From contig JAQBQL010000226.1 of assembly GCA_028287035.1 (NCBI GenBank), positions 1 to 64,000 on the forward strand: 64,000 nucleotides of DNA, given 5' to 3'. Under the pieces are notes generated by a model. The model ran no database searches and was not told the origin of the DNA. It was given only the letters and a program-made list of their open reading frames with translations. A program made the translations under genes and the position numbers. This stretch comes from Labilithrix sp. (lineage in GTDB: Bacteria; Myxococcota; Polyangia; Polyangiales; Polyangiaceae). Positions 1 to 9,434 of this stretch are shown piece after piece. Position 1 is the first letter of the stretch; every line of letters begins with the position of its first letter.

Positions 1-329
1 GCGCCTCCCCCCGTCGCCGTCATCGCGACCCGCGGCGCGGTCCAGACCGTGAGAAAGTCCGTCGTCTCCACGAACTGGCCGTAGGAGCGAAACATGCCCC
101 ACTCGGTCGCCATCGGCAGCGCGACGACGATCGCGAAGAGCGTGAGGCGGAGCCAGGTCCGGCCCACCGTCGCGAGCAACCGCACGAAGAGCCAAAGGGC
201 GAACGCGGCGACGACGTAGTTCGTCGCGCCGCGTACGGTGGCGAGCCGCGGCGCAAGGTAGCGCGCGCGGCTGATCAGGTCGATCGCGAGAAGCCCGGCC
301 CAGCCGAGGGTGAGCCGGTGTTTCTTCAC
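1..329 (-). CDS. membrane protein N-terminus (partial)
   Basis: Only the N-terminal 109 residues lie in the window; the gene continues past base 1. A GTG start at 329 follows the stop of the upstream LarA-like gene by 11 nt on the same strand, so the two are probably cotranscribed. The protein opens KKHRLTLGWAGLLAIDLI, followed by hydrophobic stretches near residues 8-18, 35-50 and 57-70. This suggests a multi-pass inner-membrane protein. The segment FRSYGQFVETTDFLTVW loosely recalls the region after the membrane helices of membrane sulfatase/phosphoethanolamine-transferase proteins, but the catalytic domain would be outside the window. Family assignment is a guess. Confidence 0.6.
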   Translation of the reverse strand, partial: MKKHRLTLGWAGLLAIDLISRARYLAPRLATVRGATNYVVAAFALWLFVRLLATVGRTWLRLTLFAIVVALPMATEWGMFRSYGQFVETTDFLTVWTAPRVAMTATGGG

Positions 330-340
330 GATCCGAAGCT

Positions 341-1918
341 TCAGCTCACCTCGGCCATCATCAGCGGCGCGATGTGCATCAGCGTGATCTCGGGGTTCGG
401 CGGAGCGGTGTCCTTCGCCATCTCGAGCGCCTCGGGCATCGTGCGCGCGGTCTCGTAGCCGAGGAGCTTCGGGATGTACTCGTTGTCCGCGCCGACGACG
501 ATCACGCGACCGATGTGCTGGCGGCCCGCCTCGCCCCAGTACCACATGAAGAACGGGTGGACCGGGTGGTACGCGTGGCCGGTGCGGTAGGCCTGGATGT
601 ACGCCGGGTTCGCGGCGAACTTCGCCTCGAAGCGCTTGTGCAGCTCGAGCCCGTCACGCGTCTCGGGCAGCAGGTTGTGCACGAACTCGATGTACGGAGC
701 GTGGTGCTCCTTGTCGAACTGGTCGGTGCACGGGTGCGTCACGATCATCGTGCCGCCCTTCTTGAGCATCGGCGAGCCCTTGTACATGTTGAACAGGTAG
801 CCGTTCACCATGACCTGCACGAGCAGCGGGTTCAGGAACGAGTTCACGTTGTACGGCGAGATGTACGGGATGCCCGTGACGAGGATGTCCGCCTGGCCCT
901 TCACCGGCACGAGGTACTGCTCGTACGTGCGCGCCAGCGTGTGCTTGTGCGCCGCCTCGGTGTTGCCCGCGAACACGCCGGTCACGCCGTAGGGCGAGGG
1001 CACGCGCTGGAAGATCGCCTGCCGGGCGGCCTGCGGGACCTTCGAGAGCGTCATCGTGAGGGCCTTGAGCGCGGTGCGCTCCATGCCGTTCAGGTCGTCC
1101 TCGTTCTTGTGCAGGAACTCGAGCGGGCGATCGAACATGCGGTTGTTCACCGTCGTCTCGATCGTGAACACGTTGAGGACCTTGTTCGCGAGCTTGCCCA
1201 TGCGCTCGACGCTGGTCGCGAGCGCGCTGCTCGACGGATCCATGTACGAGTGGCACTTCCGCATCGTCGCCGGGTTGTGGTGCGCCTTCAGGCTCTTGTA
1301 GCCGCAGAAGCCGACCGCCACGGACTTGTGACCGCCGTCCATCGGGACGAGGTTCAGGTTCACGTAGATGAGGAGATCGCTCTCGACCGCGTAGCGCGAG
1401 AGCTCGACGACCTCGCCCATCTCGGTCGTGCCGATCTCGACCATGTTCTTCTGGTCTTCGGCGTCGTGGTTGAAGAGGCGGTGCGGGTAGTAGGCCGCGT
1501 GGATCTTGTCGCCGACGATGTGCTTGATCTCGTCGGAGGTCATGCGGCGGTGCACGCTGGTCGCGATGATCATCGTGACGTCGTCGACGCCATGATCGGC
1601 GAGCTGCTGGAGGACGACGGTGAGCACGCGCTCGCGCACGTCGGGCCGGCGCATCGGGGGCAGCGGGAGCGAGATGTCGTCGATGCCGATGACCACCTTC
1701 ATGCCCGGCCGGAGCTTCGCGTGGAGCGGCTCCGAGTCGTACGGGTGATTCAGCGCGTAACGGATCGCCGCGTCGACGTCCTTCAGCGCCGCGAGCGGCG
1801 GCTTCGGGTAGATGCAGCGAGTGCCGGGCGGGAGATCGACCTGGACGAGGCGATCGCCGGCGAAGATGGTGCGCGGCGCGCTCTTGCGATCCAGCGTGAC
1901 GACGAGCGGGTGTGACAT
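341..1918 (-). CDS. LarA-like (DUF2088) nickel-pincer racemase family protein
   Basis: A 525-residue protein of the LarA/DUF2088 superfamily, whose founding member is the lactate racemase using a nickel-pincer nucleotide. Visible family landmarks are the DDIS segment (81-84, equivalent to the DxTRP region), TSVHRRMT (120-127, with a candidate catalytic His), NHDAED (150-155), GGHKS (195-199, with the Lys that carries the pincer cofactor in LarA) and KAHHNP (211-216). LarA itself is about 425 residues, so this one carries an extended C-terminal half. No larB, larC or larE is seen in the window, so cofactor supply must come from elsewhere or may not apply. Substrate unknown. The downstream gene is an 11-nt-spaced membrane protein. 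Confidence 0.8.
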   Translation of the reverse strand: MSHPLVVTLDRKSAPRTIFAGDRLVQVDLPPGTRCIYPKPPLAALKDVDAAIRYALNHPYDSEPLHAKLRPGMKVVIGIDDISLPLPPMRRPDVRERVLTVVLQQLADHGVDDVTMIIATSVHRRMTSDEIKHIVGDKIHAAYYPHRLFNHDAEDQKNMVEIGTTEMGEVVELSRYAVESDLLIYVNLNLVPMDGGHKSVAVGFCGYKSLKAHHNPATMRKCHSYMDPSSSALATSVERMGKLANKVLNVFTIETTVNNRMFDRPLEFLHKNEDDLNGMERTALKALTMTLSKVPQAARQAIFQRVPSPYGVTGVFAGNTEAAHKHTLARTYEQYLVPVKGQADILVTGIPYISPYNVNSFLNPLLVQVMVNGYLFNMYKGSPMLKKGGTMIVTHPCTDQFDKEHHAPYIEFVHNLLPETRDGLELHKRFEAKFAANPAYIQAYRTGHAYHPVHPFFMWYWGEAGRQHIGRVIVVGADNEYIPKLLGYETARTMPEALEMAKDTAPPNPEITLMHIAPLMMAEVS

Positions 1919-1991
1919 GGCGGCGGGCCCGCTCGTACCACGGTCGACGGAAGAGTCCCAGGGGTGCGGAGCTGCGAACCCCGTTGCGCGG

Positions 1992-2660
1992 TCAGGACGC
2001 CTTGTCGAGCGTCAGCACCGGCCAGCCGTACGTCCGCGCGAGGCGCTCGAGCTTTCCATCCGGATTCACCGCGGCGGGGTGACCGACGACGCTGAGCATC
2101 GGAACGTCCGAATAGCTGTCCGAGTACGCGAAGCACTCGTCGAGGTCGTGCCCGTGCTCGCGCGCGTGCTCGCGGACGAGCCGCGCCTTCTCGGGGCCGG
2201 CGACCACCGGGCGGAGCAGCCGGCCGGTGGCGATGCCGTCCTTGATCTCGAGGCGATTGGCGATCACGTGCGTCGCACCGAGATGGGTCGCGAGGCGCGT
2301 CATCAGGAAATCGAGCGCGCCCGAGACGAGCACCACGTCGTGCCCCTCGTCCCGGCAGCGCGAGACGAGGTCCTTCGCGTGGGGATAGAGCGCCTTCTTC
2401 ATGATGTCGTTGAAGGCATCGTCGGCGAGGATGAGCAGCCGATCGCGGGAGATCCCCTCGTAGGCCTCGAAGAGCATCTCGTTGAACATGCGCCGGTCCT
2501 GCATCTCGGCCCAGACGAGCTGCGGGGCGCGGAAGGCGGCGCGCGCGAGCTTCTGCAGGCTGCGCATCGGCGAGCGCTGGTGCATCAGGTACCAGAGCGT
2601 CGGATGCACGAGGTTCGTGCGGATCAGGGTCCCGTCGACGTCGAAATAACTGGCTGCCAC
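1992..2660 (-). CDS. HAD-superfamily subfamily IB phosphatase (SerB-like)
   Basis: A 222-residue HAD-IB hydrolase. Motif I FDVDGTL lies at residues 6-12, just after the start. Motif II is VLVSGAL, a conserved Lys sits in the GPEKARLV stretch, and motif IV is AYSDSYSDVPML with the Mg-binding Asp pair. The SerB/CicA-type family dephosphorylates small phosphomonoesters or phospholipid head groups; the substrate here cannot be read. I chose the GTG at 2660 because a GAGGAG ribosome-binding site precedes it by about 6 nt and it places motif I at the usual distance. A longer reading to 2729 has no such site. It is a single gene, with a 22-bp palindrome about 100 nt upstream. Confidence 0.85.
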   Translation of the reverse strand: MAASYFDVDGTLIRTNLVHPTLWYLMHQRSPMRSLQKLARAAFRAPQLVWAEMQDRRMFNEMLFEAYEGISRDRLLILADDAFNDIMKKALYPHAKDLVSRCRDEGHDVVLVSGALDFLMTRLATHLGATHVIANRLEIKDGIATGRLLRPVVAGPEKARLVREHAREHGHDLDECFAYSDSYSDVPMLSVVGHPAAVNPDGKLERLARTYGWPVLTLDKAS

Positions 2661-2762
2661 GGCGCGCTCCTCATCCCAGGGGTAGGCGCCTGCGTCAAGG
2701 CCAGCGCGAGCGAGGCATTCTGAACACACGTCGAGGCGTACGTTTCACGCTTGCCTGCGAAG

Positions 2763-2784
2763 CGCTCTGCGCATGCGCAGAGCG
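2763..2784. promoter_or_regulatory. 22-bp perfect palindrome between divergent genes
   Basis: The half-site CGCTCTGCGCA is followed at once by its exact reverse complement, giving 22 bp of uninterrupted dyad symmetry. It lies between the HAD phosphatase (start 2660, minus) and the small ORF (start 2844, plus), so it is upstream of both and cannot be a terminator. A dimeric regulator binding site is the natural reading; the regulator is unknown. Confidence 0.45.
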
Positions 2785-2843
2785 TCAACGAGTGTTTTCG
2801 CCGTCTTCTTAACCTGCATGCAGAGGGCACGTAGCTTGCGTCT

Positions 2844-3032
2844 ATGAGCCGTATGATGACGAAGAACGAAGCTGCGACGCGTCAACTACCGGTGGCGTAC
2901 GGCCGCGACGCGAACAGCGAGGCACGCACGAACAGCACGCGCTACGCGAGCGAGACGCGCATGCAGGCGGCGGTCGTCGTGAAGCGTTCCGAGGACAAGG
3001 ACCCGTACGCCGACGTCCCCTGCACGGACTGA
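2844..3032 (+). CDS. small hypothetical protein (62 aa)
   Basis: A 62-residue ORF starting MSRMMTKNEAATRQLPVAYG and ending YADVPCTD. Codon third positions are strongly G/C like the neighbours, which supports coding. It is hydrophilic and rich in Arg, Thr, Ala and Asn, with no membrane segment or signal peptide. No family is recognised. The 184-nt gap to the divergent HAD gene, with its palindrome, leaves room for a promoter. A non-functional chance ORF cannot be excluded. Confidence 0.45.
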   Translation: MSRMMTKNEAATRQLPVAYGRDANSEARTNSTRYASETRMQAAVVVKRSEDKDPYADVPCTD

Positions 3033-3069
3033 CGACCAGGACGGTCGCAGGAGCGCACGCGCCGCCCCC

Positions 3070-4626
3070 TCAGCGTGAGTTGCGCGTCACCCGCAGCACC
3101 GTGAGGCGGCCCGCCGCGATGCGTTCCACCCGGGCGTTCTCCTGGGCGAGCCGCGCCTCCGCCACCGCGAGATCCTCGCGCGAGCGATCCGGGTCGAACA
3201 CGTACGCGAACTCGGGCGCTTCGCTGAACGCGCGCCGGTACGGCGGATAGCGGTCCTCCGCGGGGTTCGTGGGCACGACCACGATCTCCTCGCCGAAGAG
3301 GAACGTCAGCCGGTACGAGGTCCAGTAATCGGCAGTCGCCCAGCGCAGCCCGTCCGCGCGCAGGAGATCACGGAGCGCGAGATCGTCGCGGAGCTCCGGC
3401 GTCTCGCGCACCGGCAGCGGGCCGTGCACGAAGGGCCCGTAGCCGACCCATCCCGCGACCGCGCTCGCCGCGAGATGCGGCACGAAGAGGAGCGCGAAGC
3501 GGCGCGTCCCGAGCGCCTTGGCCGCCGGCATCACCGCGAACGGCGTCAGGAGCGTGAGCACCGCGAGGTAGCGCATCGAGAAGTGATCCATCGCCATCAC
3601 CGAGACGAGGAACGCCCCGATGGCGAGCGGGAACACCAGCGCGCCCACGAACCCGAGCTGCCTCACCGGCGCGGGTAGCCAGCGCGCGGCGAAGGGCAGG
3701 GCCGATGCGAGGCCGACGAGCACGAGCAAGGCGAGCAGCACCGCCGACGTCGGCCCGAGCACGCGGAACCAGAGCGGCGCGTCCCATGGCGCGTAGTCCA
3801 TCACGTGATGTGCATAATACACCTTGTACGACAGGGCCCACGGCAGGCACTCGTCCAGGAGCAGGCGGACGTGGTGCGGGATCATGCCGAGCGTGAAGGT
3901 CAGAGGTCCGCTCTTCGCGGCCGGCAGCGAGTGCATGACGAAGAACGGAAGGATCCCGATCGCCGCCCCCCCGAGGAAGCCGCCCAGCCCGACGAGGCGC
4001 GGCCACGCCACGATCGCGGCGTAGAGGGCGAGCAGCGGGAAGAGCAGCATCGGATACGGATCGGCCGACACCGCGAGCGTCGCCAGCAGGCCGCCCGCGG
4101 CGATGAAGCCCTCGTTCCAGCGCCCCTCGTCGCGGCGCGCGCCGGCCGCATCGAGCGCCGCGAAGGCCGCCATGGCCAGCGTGAGCGACAGCTGCCGGGG
4201 CGGGTAGAGCGCGTACGAGTGCACCGAGCTCGGGCTCACGACGAGCGGCATGACGACCAGCAGGGCGGCGAGCGGGGCCAGCCGCCGCCGCACCATCGTG
4301 AACGCGAGGTACGTCGAGACCACGTGGAGCGTGAGCGCCGACAGCATCAGCACGAGCGGCGTCGCGCCGAGGAAACGGAAGAACACCGCTGCCACGACCG
4401 CGTCCGCCGACGTCTGGTAGCCGCTGCCCCACAGGAAGGGCGAGAGCTCGCCGCGCAGCATGTGGATGGCCTGCAGCCCGACGACCGCGGCGTCCGAGTT
4501 CGTGGAACGCGCGTTCAGGAGCGCGGGCAGCCGGAACGCGTACGACGCGGCGACGAGAGCGACCGTCTCCAGCGACGGGAGCGCGGGCACGAGCGCCTCG
4601 CGCAGGATGGTGGGAATCGGTCGCAC
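3070..4626 (-). CDS. multi-pass membrane protein, GT-C glycosyltransferase-like (PMT_2/ArnT type)
   Basis: A 518-residue polytopic membrane protein with roughly 9-11 hydrophobic segments, followed by a soluble C-terminal part of about 120 residues. The early segment SDAAVVGLQAIHMLRGE after the first helix matches the acidic first periplasmic loop of PMT_2/ArnT-like GT-C transferases, in which an Asp takes part in catalysis. Such enzymes use lipid-linked sugars to glycosylate lipids or proteins outside the inner membrane; the acceptor is not readable. The start is GTG at 4626. It is divergent from the Ser/Thr kinase gene across about 70 nt, which must hold both promoters. Confidence 0.65.
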   Translation of the reverse strand: MRPIPTILREALVPALPSLETVALVAASYAFRLPALLNARSTNSDAAVVGLQAIHMLRGELSPFLWGSGYQTSADAVVAAVFFRFLGATPLVLMLSALTLHVVSTYLAFTMVRRRLAPLAALLVVMPLVVSPSSVHSYALYPPRQLSLTLAMAAFAALDAAGARRDEGRWNEGFIAAGGLLATLAVSADPYPMLLFPLLALYAAIVAWPRLVGLGGFLGGAAIGILPFFVMHSLPAAKSGPLTFTLGMIPHHVRLLLDECLPWALSYKVYYAHHVMDYAPWDAPLWFRVLGPTSAVLLALLVLVGLASALPFAARWLPAPVRQLGFVGALVFPLAIGAFLVSVMAMDHFSMRYLAVLTLLTPFAVMPAAKALGTRRFALLFVPHLAASAVAGWVGYGPFVHGPLPVRETPELRDDLALRDLLRADGLRWATADYWTSYRLTFLFGEEIVVVPTNPAEDRYPPYRRAFSEAPEFAYVFDPDRSREDLAVAEARLAQENARVERIAAGRLTVLRVTRNSR

Positions 4627-4696
4627 GGCTCGGGCGTACGGGCTCTACCAGCACGCGAGCTCGTCGTCACTCGCGCCTGCTACCATCGCATCGATC

Positions 4697-6283
4697 ATGA
4701 ACAGCCAGGGAAGCCCGGGGCTGGTCGCGGAGCTCCCGCGACCGGGGGACCTCATCGCCGGCAAGTACCGCGTCGATGCGGTGATCGGCACGGGCGGCAT
4801 GGGCGTCGTCCTCGGCGCCGAGGACACGTCCCTCGGACGGAAGGTCGCCATCAAGTTCCTGGCGCCGCAGAAGGCCGATCGCGAAGGCGCCGTCGCGCGC
4901 TTCCTGCGCGAGGCGCGCGCCGCAGCGTCCATCCAGAGCGAGCACGTCGTCCGCATCCACGAGGTGGGGGCGCAGCCGAACGGCGCGTCGTACATCGTCA
5001 TGGAGCACCTCGTGGGGAGCGACCTCGCGGTCATGCTGCAGGCTCGCGGCCCGCTCGCGGTGGACGAGGCGGTCGACCACGTCCTGCAGGCGTGCGAGGC
5101 GATCGGCGAGGCGCATGGGCGAGGCATCGTCCACCGTGACCTCAAGCCCCAGAACCTGTTCCTGACCCGGCGGCCCGATGGCTCGCCGATCGTGAAGGTC
5201 CTCGACTTCGGCATCTCCAAGGCGATCGACGCGCAGTCGCCGAACCTCACGGCGACCGACATGATCATGGGCACGCCGCTCTACATGTCGCCGGAGCAGG
5301 TGCGCAGCCTGAAGAGCGTCGATCATCGCTCGGACATCTGGTCGCTCGGCGCGATCCTCTTCGAGCTGCTCACGCAGTCCCCGATCTACGACGCGGCGAC
5401 GGCCTCGGCCCTCTGCGCCGCCATCGCCGTCGATCCGCCGATCCCGCTGCGGGCACGCCGACCCGATGCGCCCGCCGAGCTCGAGGCGGTGATCCTGCGC
5501 TGCCTGCAGAAGGATCCGGCCGGTCGCTACGCGGACGTCGCGGCCCTCGCGCAGGCGCTCGCCCCGTTCGCGTCGGCGCGCGGCCGCGTGCACGCCATGA
5601 ACGTCGCGCAGATCGTGAGGGCCGGCTCGATGACGGGCGGGTTCGCGCAGGCCGCGCACGCGCCGGCGCCGTCGCCCTACGTGCCCACGACGCACGGCGG
5701 CCAGCTGCTCTCGCCCGTCGGCGCGCCCGTCGGCCTCGGCTTCGATCCGACGGTCGGAACCAGCGGCGTCGGGTCGGCGCTGCCGCCCGGCGCGTTCGGC
5801 GCGGGCTACCACCCGCCGACGCAGCAGGGCTGGCAGCAGGGCGGCGCGTTGGCCGGAAAGCCGCCGCCGGCGCGCGGAGGAGGCGGGCTCGCGGTCGTCG
5901 CCGTGCTCGGGGCGCTTGCCCTGGTGCTGCTTCTCGGGCTGGGCGGTGGCGGGTACTACGTCTACTCGCGCGGGCTGGCGAAGGGCCACACCACGACGGG
6001 CGAGAGCGAGACCGATCCCGTCGCGACCGCGAGCTCCGGGATCGCGCTGCCTCCGTCCGCGGCGCCGCTTCCCTCGGCCGCGTCGACCGCGGCCGCCCCC
6101 GCACCGCCGGCCAGCAAGAAGCCCGCGGCCGGGGCCACCGCCGCGAAGGACGCAGGCGCCGCGCCGCGCGCGTCGACGAGGACCTCGAGGGGCAGAAGCG
6201 CATCGCCCAGGGGCAGTGCAACCTCTATCAGGTGCAGCTCCGCGCCAACGACCCGAAGACCAACGAGAATGCAAAGCGGGTGA
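4697..6283 (+). CDS. membrane-anchored Ser/Thr protein kinase (frameshifted near its C-terminus)
   Basis: A bacterial PknB-like kinase starting MNSQGSPGLV. The Gly loop GTGGMG is at 31-36, the ATP Lys in VAIKF at 53, HRDLKPQN at 146-153, DFG at 170-172 and the SPE of the activation segment at 198-200, so the catalytic core is complete. A Pro/Gly/Ala-rich linker follows, then one membrane helix (about 395-420) and a Pro/Ala linker. After about base 6165 this frame becomes Arg/Ser-rich and stops at 6283, while the next frame carries a well-formed Cys-rich domain to 6429. One base appears to be missing in a GCGCCGCGCGCG run. I infer an intact product of about 577 residues ending at 6429 if this is an assembly error. 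Confidence 0.9.
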   Translation: MNSQGSPGLVAELPRPGDLIAGKYRVDAVIGTGGMGVVLGAEDTSLGRKVAIKFLAPQKADREGAVARFLREARAAASIQSEHVVRIHEVGAQPNGASYIVMEHLVGSDLAVMLQARGPLAVDEAVDHVLQACEAIGEAHGRGIVHRDLKPQNLFLTRRPDGSPIVKVLDFGISKAIDAQSPNLTATDMIMGTPLYMSPEQVRSLKSVDHRSDIWSLGAILFELLTQSPIYDAATASALCAAIAVDPPIPLRARRPDAPAELEAVILRCLQKDPAGRYADVAALAQALAPFASARGRVHAMNVAQIVRAGSMTGGFAQAAHAPAPSPYVPTTHGGQLLSPVGAPVGLGFDPTVGTSGVGSALPPGAFGAGYHPPTQQGWQQGGALAGKPPPARGGGGLAVVAVLGALALVLLLGLGGGGYYVYSRGLAKGHTTTGESETDPVATASSGIALPPSAAPLPSAASTAAAPAPPASKKPAAGATAAKDAGAAPRASTRTSRGRSASPRGSATSIRCSSAPTTRRPTRMQSG

Positions 6284-6429
6284 AGACCCAGTCCTGCCTC
6301 CACGCGAGCGGCCCGCAGGGCTTCACGTGCGAGCGAGCCGCCTGCCGCCAGGCCTGCGCGACGCTCCAGGACCAGTCGTGCCTGTTCCAGCTCGACAACG
6401 GCGAGCGAAACTTCCCCGCGAAGTTCTGA
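6172..6429 (+). other. out-of-frame C-terminal Cys-rich domain of the preceding kinase
   Basis: Read in the frame shifted by one base from the kinase, this stretch encodes VDEDLEGQKRIAQGQCNLYQ and onward to NFPAKF and a stop at 6429. It has six cysteines spaced like a disulfide-bonded extracytoplasmic module. It has no start codon of its own at a suitable place and continues the expected topology (kinase, helix, linker, exported sensor domain). I therefore treat it as the true C-terminus of the kinase, separated by a frameshift at about 6160-6172. Confidence 0.7.
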
Positions 6430-6434
6430 GCCGC

Positions 6435-7748
<1,314 letters not shown>

Positions 7749-7817
7749 GCCGGAATCCTATGTAGTGCTGCGGTCGACGGGCGGCGGGCCAAATCGTGGT
7801 AGAACGTTCGGCCTTTC

Positions 7818-8801
7818 ATGGACGACGTCACCGAGCGCTTCCTCACGTTGGCCAAGCGCGAGCTCTCCGCGGACGACGTGCGCGTCCTCGACAGCGGCGA
7901 GCCCGCACCCGAAGCGGCGAACGTCGTCGTCGCCCGCCTTCGTGACGGCCGGCACGTCGTGGCGACCTTCGGCGAGCAGCCGAAGGAGCACGACGTCCTC
8001 GAGCGCCGCCTCGGCATCCTGGCCAGCACCTTCGCCGAGTCGCTCGATCAGGACGGACCGAGCCCGGGGTCCGAGCGGTCGCGGTCCCGTCCGCCCGTCG
8101 CGATGTCCCTCCACGAGGAGCTGAAGGCCCTGGCGCTCCGCGCTCGTGCCGCCGACGCGGTGGTCATCGATGGTGACTCGCCCGTCGTGTGGGGCTGCGC
8201 GTCGGTCGCGGCGCGCCCGCGCGCGCGGAACGGCGTCCTCCTCCGCGACGTGTCGGACCGCGAGCTCTCCATGCAGGACGAGCCTTCCGTCCCCGGCAGC
8301 CCGGCGGGCCTCCACGCCGTCCCGTCCTCCGACTCGTCGCCCTACCTCGAGTCGCACCTCGAGCCCACCGCGGCCACGGGAAACCTCCGCATGGCCCCGC
8401 CCCCCGAGTCGTCGAAGGCTGTGCTGCGCGACAGCGGGCCGGACCTCGCGTCCGAGCTCGCGGGCGACGAGCAGCACGTGTTCGAGGCGCAGGAGCCGGA
8501 GGTCACGAAGATCGCGATCGCCGCGATCCGTCAGCTGCCTTCGCTCTCGCTGCTGCACAGGGGAAAGCACCTCCGGGAGCTCTCCCGCGGCGCGCCGTCC
8601 TACCTCGTGCTCTCGTTCTCGAGCATCTACCTGCTGTGCCTCGTCTTCGACGGCGACTTCGACGAGCTGCGGGCGGAGCGCGCGGCGCAGGAGTCGCTGC
8701 CGCGTGTCGAGCGCCTCGTGCAGGCCCTCCCGCCGCTCGATCCCGAGCCTCCGCAGCCGATGGGCGGGGTCATCGCGCTGAATCGCTCGCGCCGGCGCTG
8801 A
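7818..8801 (+). CDS. hypothetical protein, two alpha/beta domains joined by a linker
   Basis: A 327-residue soluble protein with no signal peptide. The N-terminal part (1-75) includes VVVARLRDGRHVVATFGEQ. A middle strand-rich piece contains DAVVIDGDSPVVWGCAS, followed by a Ser/Pro-rich linker (about 160-210). The C-terminal module (about 225-310) contains SSIYLLCLVFDGDFDELRAE. The pattern resembles roadblock/GAF-like small ligand or GTPase-regulator folds, but no family is firmly recognised. It is transcribed divergently from the UbiB-like gene across 69 nt. No function is assigned. Confidence 0.7.
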   Translation: MDDVTERFLTLAKRELSADDVRVLDSGEPAPEAANVVVARLRDGRHVVATFGEQPKEHDVLERRLGILASTFAESLDQDGPSPGSERSRSRPPVAMSLHEELKALALRARAADAVVIDGDSPVVWGCASVAARPRARNGVLLRDVSDRELSMQDEPSVPGSPAGLHAVPSSDSSPYLESHLEPTAATGNLRMAPPPESSKAVLRDSGPDLASELAGDEQHVFEAQEPEVTKIAIAAIRQLPSLSLLHRGKHLRELSRGAPSYLVLSFSSIYLLCLVFDGDFDELRAERAAQESLPRVERLVQALPPLDPEPPQPMGGVIALNRSRRR

Positions 8802-8819
8802 GCCCACCGGGCGAGGGGC

Positions 8820-9323
8820 TCAGCGGCCGTCGCTGATCTTCAGGCAGAGCTCCTTCGTCCGGCAGCTCCCGATGCGGCGCATGGTGTCGGCCGGGCTTCC
8901 GCAGCTCTCGTTGCCGATGGCGGCGAGGCAGGTGTCGAGCGCCGCCGAGTCGATGCCGCGCGGGCAGTCGTTCGGGCGGAGATCCATGCCGAGCCGCTCG
9001 CTGAGCCGCTGCGTGCACACGGCGGGATCGGTGAGCCGCCGGTCCGGCCCGGCCGTCTCGCAGGAGGACTGACGAGCGCAGCGCGCCGCGACGATGCGCT
9101 GCACCGCGAGGTCGCTGGACAGGCCGCCGATCTCCGCCCCGGTGACGGTGGCGACGCCCACGCGGTCGCCGTCGGGCGGGGTCGACGGGGCGCCGCTCCG
9201 GTCATCGAGCGAGCGCACGATCGTGCCGTCCTTGTCGCCGCTCCGGTTGCACGCGACGCCCGCCGCGAGGGCAGACACGAAGGTGGCGGCGACGATCCCG
9301 TGCTGGAGCAGCTTCATGACCAT
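8820..9323 (-). CDS. Cys-rich lipoprotein (possibly DUF6184-like)
   Basis: A 167-residue exported lipoprotein. A signal peptide with a lipobox ends AAGVAC (Cys at 25). A short acidic/polar linker follows, then a compact domain with paired cysteines (ARCARQSSCE, AVCTQRL, NDCPRG, DTCLAAIGNESCG, GSCRTKELC). The spacing recalls small Cys-rich lipoproteins common in myxobacteria, possibly the DUF6184 group. I used the ATG at 9323 because GGAGGAG lies 8 nt before it. Biochemical role unknown. Confidence 0.75.
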   Translation of the reverse strand: MVMKLLQHGIVAATFVSALAAGVACNRSGDKDGTIVRSLDDRSGAPSTPPDGDRVGVATVTGAEIGGLSSDLAVQRIVAARCARQSSCETAGPDRRLTDPAVCTQRLSERLGMDLRPNDCPRGIDSAALDTCLAAIGNESCGSPADTMRRIGSCRTKELCLKISDGR

Positions 9324-9434
9324 GACCTCGGCTCCTCCCGATGCAACGGAGGTGCCCGGCGCCGCGGCGGGGCGGGCCGGGCGCCGAAGCCAGGATCTAG
9401 CGATGGATCGCAGGTCGCCGAGGAGCGCTCGGGC

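Noticed and set aside
374..1915. A 513-codon open frame antisense to the LarA-like gene
   Set aside because: It mirrors the real gene codon for codon and has no recognisable domain.
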